Below, piece by piece: positions 1 through 6,679 of a DNA stretch of 39,365 bases. The first letter of the stretch is position 1. Each line of letters begins with the position of its first letter. The stretch is from NCBI GenBank assembly GCA_014859305.1, contig JACUUM010000023.1, positions 1-39,365 of the forward strand. Reading direction: 5' to 3'. This DNA is from Coriobacteriia bacterium (GTDB lineage: Bacteria > Actinomycetota > Coriobacteriia > Anaerosomatales > Kmv31). The notes under the pieces are model-generated. The model made no database searches, was not told the origin of the DNA, and saw only the letters and a list, made by a program, of their open reading frames with translations. The position numbers and the translations under genes were made by a program.

Positions 1-30
1 CCCGGAGAGGGCGTCGTTCGTGCGTCGCGG

Positions 31-1254
31 CTAACGCGCCGCACCGCGCACGAGCACGCGGCGCCCGGTCCCGTCGGCTTTGGCGCGCATGAGGTCGGTG
101 CTCTCGCCCTGGAACGCGTTGCCCTCCACGAACAGCACGCTGCTCTCGGCCGTCCATCCCACCGGGTAGGTGTCTCGCCGGATGCTGAGGTCGAGCGCCT
201 TGCCCGCGCGCAGCACCTTGGCGCGCGAGTACCCGTCGTCGCCGACCTCCGCGAAGAGCAGCGAACGCCCGTCGGGAGCCGTGCGCAGGTCCGCAAGGGT
301 GACCGCCCTGCCGCCCGGCGCGACCTTCCAGACCTGCTCGCTGCCCCCGCCGAGTCCCGCCAGGACGATCCGCGGCGGCGTGTCGGCCGGGTCTCCCTCG
401 ACGGGCACCACCGCGTACAGGCCCTTCGCCGAGGACCACGCGAAGCCCCGCACCCCCTGCGTCGCCGCGACCTCCGATGCGGCACCGCCCCCAGCCGGGA
501 TCACCGCCACGACCGGCGTTCCCCGAGAGACCCGGACGGAGGCGACGCGTCTGCCGTCGGGCGAGACCTGCGGACGGCTCCCCGTGCCGAGGAGCGCGCC
601 GCCCCCTCCGTCACCGGAGACACGGCGCAACTCGCCGCTCTCGCCCTTGTCGGACGCCTCGACCGAGTAGACCAGCCACGACGAGTCGGGCGCCCACGAC
701 GCCGGGGACGCGACCGGGGACCGGGCGGGGATCCGCGTGGTCCTTCCCGAGGCGATGTCGACGAGATCGAAGCCCCGATCCGCACCGTAGGCCAGCGTCC
801 TGCCGTCCGGCGAGAGGGAGTACCACGGCACGTCCTGCTCCAGGACGACCTTCGGCTCGCCCCCGTCGGTTCGAACGACCCGGATGGACCCGTCGAAGCG
901 GTAGGCGACCAGGTGCGGCCCCGAGGCGTCGGTCCCCGAACCGCCGCCGGCATCGGGACCGCTCCCGTTCCCCTCGTCCGGCCCAGGCATAGGCGGCGGT
1001 CCGGGCGCGGGAGCCCCGTCCGGTGACGGGTCCGGCTCCGGCGTCGGCGTCGGCGTGGCCTCCGGCGTCCGGGTCGGCTCCGCGGAGCGCTCGCCGGGAC
1101 GCTCGGGCCCGTCCTCGGCCGGCGGCATGATGAGCGCGGCGGCGACCACGGCGGCCAGCAGCGTGACGCCCAGGCCGCCCCAGAGCAGGATCCGCCGGCG
1201 GTGCGCCGCCTCGAGCCCCGACCAGTATCCGCCCTTGCCGTCCCGCTCGGCCAT
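31..1254 (-). CDS. Membrane-anchored PD40/WD40-like beta-propeller protein
   Basis: The 407-residue product has a short charged N-terminus and one membrane segment at about residues 22-44. A long Pro/Thr/Gly/Ser-rich linker follows to about residue 112, and then a C-terminal domain with at least four TolB/PD40-type blades, each marked by an SPDG, APDS or APDG turn followed by a hydrophobic strand. The layout suggests a single-pass anchor holding a propeller outside the membrane. PD40 propellers usually bind proteins or glycans, and no catalytic residues are visible. It starts 7 bases after the isocitrate dehydrogenase stop on the same strand, so it is probably the last gene of that transcript, though nothing ties it to the enzymes. 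The fold is well supported; the function is unknown. Confidence 0.8.
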   Translation of the reverse strand: MAERDGKGGYWSGLEAAHRRRILLWGGLGVTLLAAVVAAALIMPPAEDGPERPGERSAEPTRTPEATPTPTPEPDPSPDGAPAPGPPPMPGPDEGNGSGPDAGGGSGTDASGPHLVAYRFDGSIRVVRTDGGEPKVVLEQDVPWYSLSPDGRTLAYGADRGFDLVDIASGRTTRIPARSPVASPASWAPDSSWLVYSVEASDKGESGELRRVSGDGGGGALLGTGSRPQVSPDGRRVASVRVSRGTPVVAVIPAGGGAASEVAATQGVRGFAWSSAKGLYAVVPVEGDPADTPPRIVLAGLGGGSEQVWKVAPGGRAVTLADLRTAPDGRSLLFAEVGDDGYSRAKVLRAGKALDLSIRRDTYPVGWTAESSVLFVEGNAFQGESTDLMRAKADGTGRRVLVRGAAR

Positions 1255-1261
1255 GTGCCCG

Positions 1262-2350
1262 CTACAGCCTCTCGATCAGCGCGTCCGCGTAGTCCTGGGT
1301 GCCCACCGACCCTTCAGTGGAGCCGGTGTTGGTGCGCTTGATGTCGTAGGTCACCCGCACGCCTTCGGCCAGGACAGCACGTACCGCGCCGAGGATGCGC
1401 TCGGCGGCGTCGCGCTCGCCGACGTGTCTGAGCATCAGCACGGCCGTGAGGATCTCGGCGGTGGGATTGGCGACGTCCTGTCCCGTGTACTTGGGCGCCG
1501 AACCGTGGACCGGCTCGAACACCGCGCACTCGGCCCCGATGTTCGCACCCGGCGCGATGCCGAGCCCCCCTACGAGCCCGGCGGCCAGGTCGCTCACGAT
1601 GTCGCCGTACAGGTTCGGCAGCACGAGGACGTCGAACCTCCAGGGCTGCAGCACCAGCTGCATGCACGTGGCGTCCACGATGTAGTCCTCGAACTCCACC
1701 CGCCCCTCGTACTCGGCCGCCACCCGGCGGGCGACGTCCAGGAACAGCCCGTCGGAGTGCTTGAGGATGTTGGCCTTGTGGATCGCCGAGACCTTCTTGC
1801 GGCCGTTGGCCAACGCGTACTCGAACCCCCAGCGTACGATGCGCTCGGAACCGCTGACCGAGATGGGCTTGAGCGAGATGCCCGAATCGGGTCTTATCGT
1901 CCCCGCCCCGTGGGCGGCCACCCACTCGATGAGCTCCGCGGCCTCCGGGCTGCCCTGCTCGAACTCGATGCCCGCGTAGAGGTCCTCGGTGTTCTCGCGC
2001 ACGAGCACGATGTCGACGTCGTCGTAGCGCGCGCCCGTACCGGTTATCGAGAACGCCGGCCGGAGGTTCACGTAGAGGTCCAGGGCCTTTCGCAGGGCCA
2101 CGTTGACGCTGCGGAAACCCGTGCCCACGGGTGTCGTGACCGGCCCCTTGATGGCGACCTTGTTGCGCCGGATCGACTCGATGACCTCGTCCGGCAGAGG
2201 CGTGCCGAACGCGTCCACGACGCCGGCGCCCGCCTCGACGACCTCCCACTCGATCTCCACGCCGGCGGCCTCGACGACGCGCCTCATGGCCGTCGTGATC
2301 TCGGGGCCGATGCCGTCGCCGGGGATGAGGGTGATGGTGTGCTTCGCCAC
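1262..2350 (-). CDS. icd: Isocitrate dehydrogenase, predicted NADP-dependent
   Basis: This 362-residue enzyme of the isocitrate/isopropylmalate dehydrogenase family oxidatively decarboxylates isocitrate to 2-oxoglutarate. I chose the GTG at 2350, with GGAAGG upstream, because family homology begins there; an upstream ATG adds 30 unrelated residues. The substrate segment RSVNVALR (residues 80-87) carries the Ser and Asn typical of isocitrate enzymes, S81 and N83, not the Leu-rich isopropylmalate form. R97, R118, K192, D250 and D254 fit the remaining active-site positions. The coenzyme loop HGSAPKY (282-288) has Lys-Tyr, and VTYDIKR (333-339) keeps Tyr and Arg, so all four NADP-specificity residues of E. 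coli Icd have counterparts. It sits downstream of hydratase and synthase genes, which completes a citrate-to-2-oxoglutarate branch. Homoisocitrate dehydrogenase is the main alternative but is less likely on these residues. Confidence 0.88.
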   Translation of the reverse strand: MAKHTITLIPGDGIGPEITTAMRRVVEAAGVEIEWEVVEAGAGVVDAFGTPLPDEVIESIRRNKVAIKGPVTTPVGTGFRSVNVALRKALDLYVNLRPAFSITGTGARYDDVDIVLVRENTEDLYAGIEFEQGSPEAAELIEWVAAHGAGTIRPDSGISLKPISVSGSERIVRWGFEYALANGRKKVSAIHKANILKHSDGLFLDVARRVAAEYEGRVEFEDYIVDATCMQLVLQPWRFDVLVLPNLYGDIVSDLAAGLVGGLGIAPGANIGAECAVFEPVHGSAPKYTGQDVANPTAEILTAVLMLRHVGERDAAERILGAVRAVLAEGVRVTYDIKRTNTGSTEGSVGTQDYADALIERL

Positions 2351-2430
2351 GCGGAGGCCGCCTTCCGTCGAGGATGTGCCCGGACCGCCGGGCACGGGCC
2401 GTGCGGGCCGCCCGGTCCGAGCAGGAGGAG

Positions 2431-2439
2431 AGTGTAGCA
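2431..2439 (-). promoter_or_regulatory. Candidate extended -10 promoter for icd
   Basis: On the minus strand the sequence reads TGC-TACACT, an extended -10 element (TG one base before a 4/6 match to TATAAT). No good -35 is seen, as is common for extended -10 promoters. Transcription would begin near 2424, about 75 bases before the GTG start of the dehydrogenase. It would let this gene be transcribed apart from the HEAT-repeat gene upstream. Confidence 0.4.
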
Positions 2440-2494
2440 AACGCGGCGGTCGCGAGCCGAGGAACGAGCCGGCTACCGGTGTTCAGAGGATCCT

Positions 2495-2513
2495 CTCCCG
2501 GCCCCCGCGGGAG
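2495..2513 (-). terminator. Weak hairpin after the HEAT-repeat gene
   Basis: CTCCCG and CGGGAG form a 6-bp stem with a 7-base GC loop, beginning about 15 bases after the stop of the HEAT-repeat gene as read on the minus strand. There is no T-run. It could attenuate read-through into icd, but in DNA this GC-rich a stem of this size can occur by chance. Confidence 0.3.
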
Positions 2514-2527
2514 GAGTGGTCCGCGGT

Positions 2528-3178
2528 CTACGCCCCGGGGTTCTTCGGTCCCCGGGCGACGATCCGCTTGGCTTGCCTGCTGATGGCCGCGCGAGGATGC
2601 GTCGTCTCGGGCTCGACGGTCCTGGCCGCATCCGCGCGCACCGCCTCGGGCGCGGCCCCTTCGACGAGCGTGACCACTCCGGCCAGCATCCCGGGATACT
2701 CCGGGTCGCCGTGGTAGGCGCGGAGAGCCTCGTCGAGCAGCGGCCAGATGCGCTCCGCACGCCTCGCGGTGGTCGACCCGTACGCTGCGAGCATACGGAA
2801 CGCCGCGACGCGTACCACCCCCGACTCGGCGTCGTGCAGCGAAACGGTCGCGGGCGCGATCGCCTTGTCGAGCAGGCGGGCGTCCACGCGCGCGAGCTCC
2901 TCGAGCCCGCCGAGGACCTCCCAGCGCGTCTGCACCTCGGGACGCTCGAGCGCGTCGATCAGCTCGGACGCGTACGGCTTCAGGGCCTGGGGCTCGCGGC
3001 AGGCGACCTCGTGCAGCGCCTCCGCGGCCCGGGCACGCTCCGTGCGGCCGGGACCGGACAGCGCCTCGAGCAGACGCCTCATCGCAGCCGGCTCCGCCAG
3101 GGCGCGCGTGGCGACCGCGTCCTTCCCCTCGGCCAAGCTCGATTCCACCGATCCCTTCGCTCGCGCCTCACCAGGCAT
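2528..3178 (-). CDS. HEAT-like repeat protein
   Basis: The predicted 216-residue soluble protein is made almost wholly of amphipathic helices in pairs of about 35-40 residues, for example around RARAAEALHEVA, RWEVLGGLEELA and VVRVAAFRMLAAYG. This is the pattern of HEAT/armadillo-type repeats, which act as protein-binding scaffolds. The ATG at 3178 is preferred over 3229 because GGGAGG lies 6 bases before it and a TATACT -10 box lies just upstream; the longer start would place both inside the gene. It lies between the hydratase small subunit and icd on the same strand, with about 200 bases on either side, so it may be an independent unit. No catalytic motif is seen. A role in the neighbouring pathway is only a guess. 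Confidence 0.7.
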   Translation of the reverse strand: MPGEARAKGSVESSLAEGKDAVATRALAEPAAMRRLLEALSGPGRTERARAAEALHEVACREPQALKPYASELIDALERPEVQTRWEVLGGLEELARVDARLLDKAIAPATVSLHDAESGVVRVAAFRMLAAYGSTTARRAERIWPLLDEALRAYHGDPEYPGMLAGVVTLVEGAAPEAVRADAARTVEPETTHPRAAISRQAKRIVARGPKNPGA

Positions 3179-3204
3179 GCGATCCTCCCAGCATCCAAAC
3201 GGTA

Positions 3205-3210
3205 AGTATA
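3205..3210 (-). promoter_or_regulatory. Candidate -10 box for the HEAT-repeat gene
   Basis: The minus strand reads TATACT, a 5/6 match to the -10 consensus, with GCGTCA about 18 bases upstream as a weak -35. Transcription would start near 3198, giving a leader of about 20 bases that holds the GGGAGG ribosome site and the ATG at 3178. The box lies just beyond the end of the antitoxin-like fragment. Confidence 0.45.
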
Positions 3211-3213
3211 ACC

Positions 3214-3321
3214 TCAACGGTGGCGACATGACGCTTCCCGGAAGCTGCGCCGCCTGAGACGCCGGCGCAGCGATCCCGCGTCTTCGAACACGTCGTCAGG
3301 GATCGAGACGGCTGTCTTCAT
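3214..3321 (-). pseudogene. Truncated ribbon-helix-helix antitoxin-like fragment
   Basis: An ATG at 3321 opens a 35-codon frame starting MKTAVSIPDDVFEDAGSL. This closely resembles the first strand and helix of CopG/MazE/ParD-type antitoxins, where MKTAVSIPDDVFE-like N-termini are typical. Where family members continue with a second helix and a C-terminal toxin-binding arm, this frame turns into an Arg/Ser-rich stretch and stops, so only about half a DNA-binding domain remains. No toxin gene is visible on either side. I read it as the decayed end of a toxin-antitoxin pair, or a frame-shifted antitoxin. It fills much of the 210-base gap between the hydratase small subunit and the HEAT-repeat gene. 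A chance resemblance cannot be excluded, given the short match. Confidence 0.5.
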
Positions 3322-3388
3322 ACGCGGAGTATGACCAGCCGAGGAGGCAGCGCGAACCCCGTAGGCGCCCGACGCCCGCCGGGCAGCG

Positions 3389-3892
3389 CTACAGCGCGAA
3401 ACCGCCATGCTTCTTGAAGTGCTCGACCAGCCCGCCGTCGGCGAGCAGCTGCGCCATCACCGGCGGCAGCGGCGCGAACGGGATCTCGACGCCCTTGGTC
3501 ACGTCGCGGACCACGCCGGACTCCAGGTCGAGGGCGAGCTCGTCGCCGTCGTCGACGAGGTCGGTGTCGCACTCCACCACGGGCAGACCGGTGTTGATCG
3601 CGTTGCGGTAGAAGATCCTCGCGAAGCTCTTGGCGAGCACCGCCTTGGTGTCGGAATGGATGAGCACGAGCGGTGCCTGCTCCCGGCTCGATCCCATGCC
3701 GAAGTTCTTCCCGGCCACGAGGAACCCGCCCTCGCGCTTGACCTTCTCGTAGTAGCGCGGGTCGAGCTCCTCCATGGCATGGACCGCCATCGCTTCCATG
3801 TCGGCGGACTTGAACTTGTACTTCCCGCTGATGATGTAGTCGGTGTTGATGTCGTCGCCGTACTTGAAGGCCTTCGCCCGGATCTCGCTCAC
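3389..3892 (-). CDS. Aconitase/isopropylmalate isomerase-type hydratase, small subunit
   Basis: The 167-residue swivel-domain subunit of a two-part aconitase-superfamily hydratase pairs with the large subunit encoded just upstream. Landmarks are GDDINTDYIISGKY near the N-terminus (residues 12-25), the GKNFGMGSSREQAP substrate-phosphate-type loop at about 61-74, and YRNAINTGLPVVE at about 100. Size is normal for LeuD/HacB-like proteins. The start is GTG with GAGGAGA 7 bases upstream. The specificity loop after the IIxxxY motif reads YKFK here. As I recall, isopropylmalate isomerases and methanogen homoaconitases have YLVY- and YLRT-like loops, so neither applies. Context with a (homo)citrate synthase and an isocitrate dehydrogenase suggests citrate/isocitrate isomerisation. 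Isopropylmalate or homocitrate remain possible substrates. Confidence 0.85.
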   Translation of the reverse strand: MSEIRAKAFKYGDDINTDYIISGKYKFKSADMEAMAVHAMEELDPRYYEKVKREGGFLVAGKNFGMGSSREQAPLVLIHSDTKAVLAKSFARIFYRNAINTGLPVVECDTDLVDDGDELALDLESGVVRDVTKGVEIPFAPLPPVMAQLLADGGLVEHFKKHGGFAL

Positions 3893-3947
3893 GTCCGCTC
3901 TCCTCGCGCTCGGCTCGCCTCCCGCGGCGCGGTTCCGCCGCCGTCCG

Positions 3948-5216
3948 TCAGTCCGCGTACCCCCGCGGGTCCGCTATACGCCCCTCGATGACGCTCGCCG
4001 CCACCGTGGCCGGGCTGCCGAGGTATATGAAGGCGTTGCTGTTGCCCATGCGACCCTTGAAGTTGCGGTTCGCCGTGGAGATCACGTTCTCGCCGTCGGA
4101 GGGCACGCCGTTGTGCGTGCCCACGCACGGCCCGCAGCCCGGCGTGACCACCGCGGCTCCCGCCTCCACGAGCGCCTGGATGTGGCCGGCCGCCATCGCG
4201 TCGAGGCAGACGCGCTTGGAGGCCGGCGCCACGATGAAGCGCACGTCGGGATGGACGCGGCGTCCTCGCAGGATCCCGGCGGCGACCGCGAGGTCCTCCA
4301 GCCGCCCGTTCGTGCAGGTGCCCACGAAGCCCTGCTGTATCGGCGTCCCCGCGACCTCCTCGATCGGCGAGACGTTGTCGACCGCGTGCGGCTTGGCGAC
4401 CTGCGGCCCCACCTCGCTCGCGTCGACCTCGATCGCCTGCGCGTAGACCGCGTCGGCGTCGGGGTCGACGGGCTCCGGGGCGCGGTGTCCCCGGCCCTCG
4501 TACCACGCGAGCGTCTTGTCGTCGGCGCGCATGAGCCCGGCCTTCGCGCCGACCTCGATCGCCATGTTGGACATCGTCATGCGGGCCTCGACCGAGAGGG
4601 CTTCGACGGCGGGCCCGTGGAACTCCAGGGCGCGGTACGTCGCGCCGTCCACGCCGACCATGCCGGCGAGGCGGAGGATGAGGTCCTTGCTGTACACGCC
4701 GGGCCGCAGCTCCCCGCCGAAGACCACCTTGATCGTCTCGGGGACCCTGAACCACAGCTTGCCCGCGGCCATGACGGCCGCGCCGTCGGTCGAGCCGACA
4801 CCCGTGGAGAAGACGTTGACGGCTCCATAGGTGCAGGTGTGGCTGTCGCAGCCCACCATGAGGTCGCCGGGCACCACGTGTCCCTGCTCGGGGATCAGCT
4901 GGTGGCACACGCCCTCGCCGATGTCGTAGACCTTCACACCGGTCGCCCGCCCGAAATCGCGCATCACCGTGTGCAGCGCCGAGACGCCCTCCAGCGGGCT
5001 CGGCGAGGAGTGGTCGATCACGAGGGCGACCTTGGCCGGGTCGAACACGCTCCCCACGCCCATGCGCTCGAGCGCGCGGATCGCCAGGGGGGACGTCCCG
5101 TCCTGGCCCATGACGAAGTCCACGTCGGCCACGACGATGTCGCCGGCGCGCGCGTCGGTCCCGGAGTGCGTGGAGAATATCTTCTCCGCGATGGTCTTGC
5201 CGGGGATCGGTCTCAC
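3948..5216 (-). CDS. Aconitase/isopropylmalate isomerase-type hydratase, large subunit
   Basis: The 422-residue iron-sulfur subunit is of the LeuC/HacA size class, shorter than bacterial leucine-only LeuC. The three ligands of the 4Fe-4S cluster are visible as C301 (GTCTNGR) and C361/C364 (PGCGPCVG). VGCDSHTCTYGA (121-132) and the C-terminal RNFKGRMGN segment are family landmarks. With the small subunit it would dehydrate and rehydrate a tricarboxylic acid. It starts at a GTG 4 bases after the synthase stop, with AGGAGA overlapping that stop, so the two genes are very likely co-translated. The genes on either side argue for an aconitase role in a citrate branch, but the sequence alone does not separate aconitase, homoaconitase and isopropylmalate isomerase. 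Confidence 0.88.
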   Translation of the reverse strand: MRPIPGKTIAEKIFSTHSGTDARAGDIVVADVDFVMGQDGTSPLAIRALERMGVGSVFDPAKVALVIDHSSPSPLEGVSALHTVMRDFGRATGVKVYDIGEGVCHQLIPEQGHVVPGDLMVGCDSHTCTYGAVNVFSTGVGSTDGAAVMAAGKLWFRVPETIKVVFGGELRPGVYSKDLILRLAGMVGVDGATYRALEFHGPAVEALSVEARMTMSNMAIEVGAKAGLMRADDKTLAWYEGRGHRAPEPVDPDADAVYAQAIEVDASEVGPQVAKPHAVDNVSPIEEVAGTPIQQGFVGTCTNGRLEDLAVAAGILRGRRVHPDVRFIVAPASKRVCLDAMAAGHIQALVEAGAAVVTPGCGPCVGTHNGVPSDGENVISTANRNFKGRMGNSNAFIYLGSPATVAASVIEGRIADPRGYAD

Positions 5217-5220
5217 TCTC

Positions 5221-6426
5221 CTAGACGCTCGCCTCGGCGGTGGCGGCCTTGCCGGCCCACCGCCCCTTGAAGTCGTTGTAGATGTAGAGCAACTCCTTGT
5301 CGAACAGCGAGCGCTTCAGCTCTATGGCGCACCTGCGCACCGCCGGGAGCATCTCGGCGGCCTGCTCCTTGGTCAGCGGGATGCCGTACTCCTCGAACTT
5401 CATCTCGATGGCGCGGCTCCCCGAGTGCTTGCCGATGACGATCTGGCGCTGCAGGCCGACCTCGTCGGGACTGAAGACCTCGTAGGTCTTGGGGTTCTTG
5501 ATGACGCCGTCGGCGTGTATGCCGCTCTCGTGCGCGAACATGTTCGTCCCGATGACCGACTTCCACACCGGGATCTGCCGGCCCGCCGCTCCCGCGACGT
5601 ACTCGCCCAGCTCGCGGAAGCGCCTGGTGTCGAAGTCCAGCTCGAGGTCCTCGATGTACTTCAGCGCCATCACGACCTCTTCCAGCGCCGCGTTGCCCGC
5701 GCGCTCGCCCAGCCCTCCGACCGTCACGTTCACCCAGTTCGCGCCCGCATGGACACCTGCGATCGCGTTCGCGACGGCCATGCCGAAGTCGTTGTGCGTG
5801 TGCATCTCGATGTCCATGTCGCACTGCTCGCGCAAGTGCTTGACGACGTTGTAGGTGCGGAAGGGCTCCATGACGCCGATCGTGTCGCAGAACCGGATGC
5901 GGTCGGCGCCCTCGGCCTGGGCGGCGCACGCGTACTCGGTGAGGAACCCGATCGCCGTGCGCGACGCGTCCTCGGCGTTGACGGAGACGTACACGTCGTG
6001 GGACTTGGCGAAGGCGACGCACTCGCGGATCGTGTCGAGGACCCACTCGCGGTCCTTGGCCAGCTTGCTCTGGATATGGATGTCGGAGGTGGCCAGGGAG
6101 ATCGCCACCGCGTCCACGCCGCAGGACAGCGAGGTCTTGATGTCATTGATGTTCGCCCGGTTCCAGCCCAGCACCGACGCTCGCAGCCCCAGGTGCGCGA
6201 TCTCCTCGATGACATCGCGCTCGTCGCCGCCCATCGCCGGGATGCCGGCCTCGATCTGATCGACCCCGATCTCGTCGAGGAGCCGTGCGATGCGGATCTT
6301 CTCCTGGTTCGCGAAGACGACCCCGGCGGTCTGTTCGCCGTCGCGCAGGGTCGTGTCGTCGATCATCACGCGCTTCTCGCCGAGCAGGCTCGAGACAGGC
6401 ATGTCCTGAGCCATGGTCTTGTCCAC
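5221..6426 (-). CDS. Homocitrate synthase-like enzyme, candidate Re-citrate synthase
   Basis: The 401-residue enzyme belongs to the HMG-CoA lyase-like/isopropylmalate synthase family and condenses acetyl-CoA with a 2-oxo acid. It shows DDTTLRDGEQ (23-32, metal ligand D29), MHTHND (208-213, ligands H209 and H211), GGLGERAGN (237-245), FAHESGIHADG (297-307) and GKHSG (332-336). It ends soon after the catalytic and linker region and lacks the C-terminal leucine-binding regulatory domain of LeuA, like NifV homocitrate synthases and the Re-citrate synthase class related to them. GTG at 6426 (or 6429) is chosen because AGGGAGG is 8 bases upstream; the ATG at 6414 lies too far from it. The downstream hydratase and isocitrate-type dehydrogenase favour oxaloacetate as acceptor, giving citrate. 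Homocitrate synthase for lysine or a cofactor is the alternative. Confidence 0.85.
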   Translation of the reverse strand: MDKTMAQDMPVSSLLGEKRVMIDDTTLRDGEQTAGVVFANQEKIRIARLLDEIGVDQIEAGIPAMGGDERDVIEEIAHLGLRASVLGWNRANINDIKTSLSCGVDAVAISLATSDIHIQSKLAKDREWVLDTIRECVAFAKSHDVYVSVNAEDASRTAIGFLTEYACAAQAEGADRIRFCDTIGVMEPFRTYNVVKHLREQCDMDIEMHTHNDFGMAVANAIAGVHAGANWVNVTVGGLGERAGNAALEEVVMALKYIEDLELDFDTRRFRELGEYVAGAAGRQIPVWKSVIGTNMFAHESGIHADGVIKNPKTYEVFSPDEVGLQRQIVIGKHSGSRAIEMKFEEYGIPLTKEQAAEMLPAVRRCAIELKRSLFDKELLYIYNDFKGRWAGKAATAEASV

Positions 6427-6535
6427 CACCGCGACCTCCCTGAGATGGAGGGCTCGGACGCGCAGGCCGACGCGCACGAGCGAGGGGTCTTGTTCACGGC
6501 GCCACCGCGCCGGGGATGAGCGAACCGGGAGCATG

Positions 6536-6565
6536 AGTGTAAGGCAAGGACGCGCGCCGGTACAA
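6536..6565 (-). promoter_or_regulatory. Candidate promoter of the citrate-branch operon
   Basis: On the minus strand TTGTAC (6560-6565) and TACACT (6536-6541) lie 18 bases apart. The -10 hexamer is identical to the one proposed for icd. Transcription would start near 6529 and leave a leader of about 100 bases before the GTG at 6426. No convincing attenuator or riboswitch fold is seen in that leader. The region is shared with the divergent AcuC-type gene, for which I find no clear promoter. Confidence 0.4.
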
Positions 6566-6679
6566 ACCTCCCCACGGCCGGCGCAGGCGCCGGGGCTCGT
6601 CGGCTCGGGATGCGTTACGCCTCGCGGCGCTCCACGCGTTTCGGGCATCATCGTGACGGAACCGCCGGGAGGGGCTGCG

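Noticed and set aside
1055-2437. Open frame of 460 codons on the plus strand opposite icd
   Set aside because: No recognisable motif; the minus-strand dehydrogenase accounts for the coding signal.
6427-6529. Leucine or other amino-acid attenuator in the leader of the synthase gene
   Set aside because: No short leader peptide with repeated regulatory codons and no alternative stem pair could be built convincingly.
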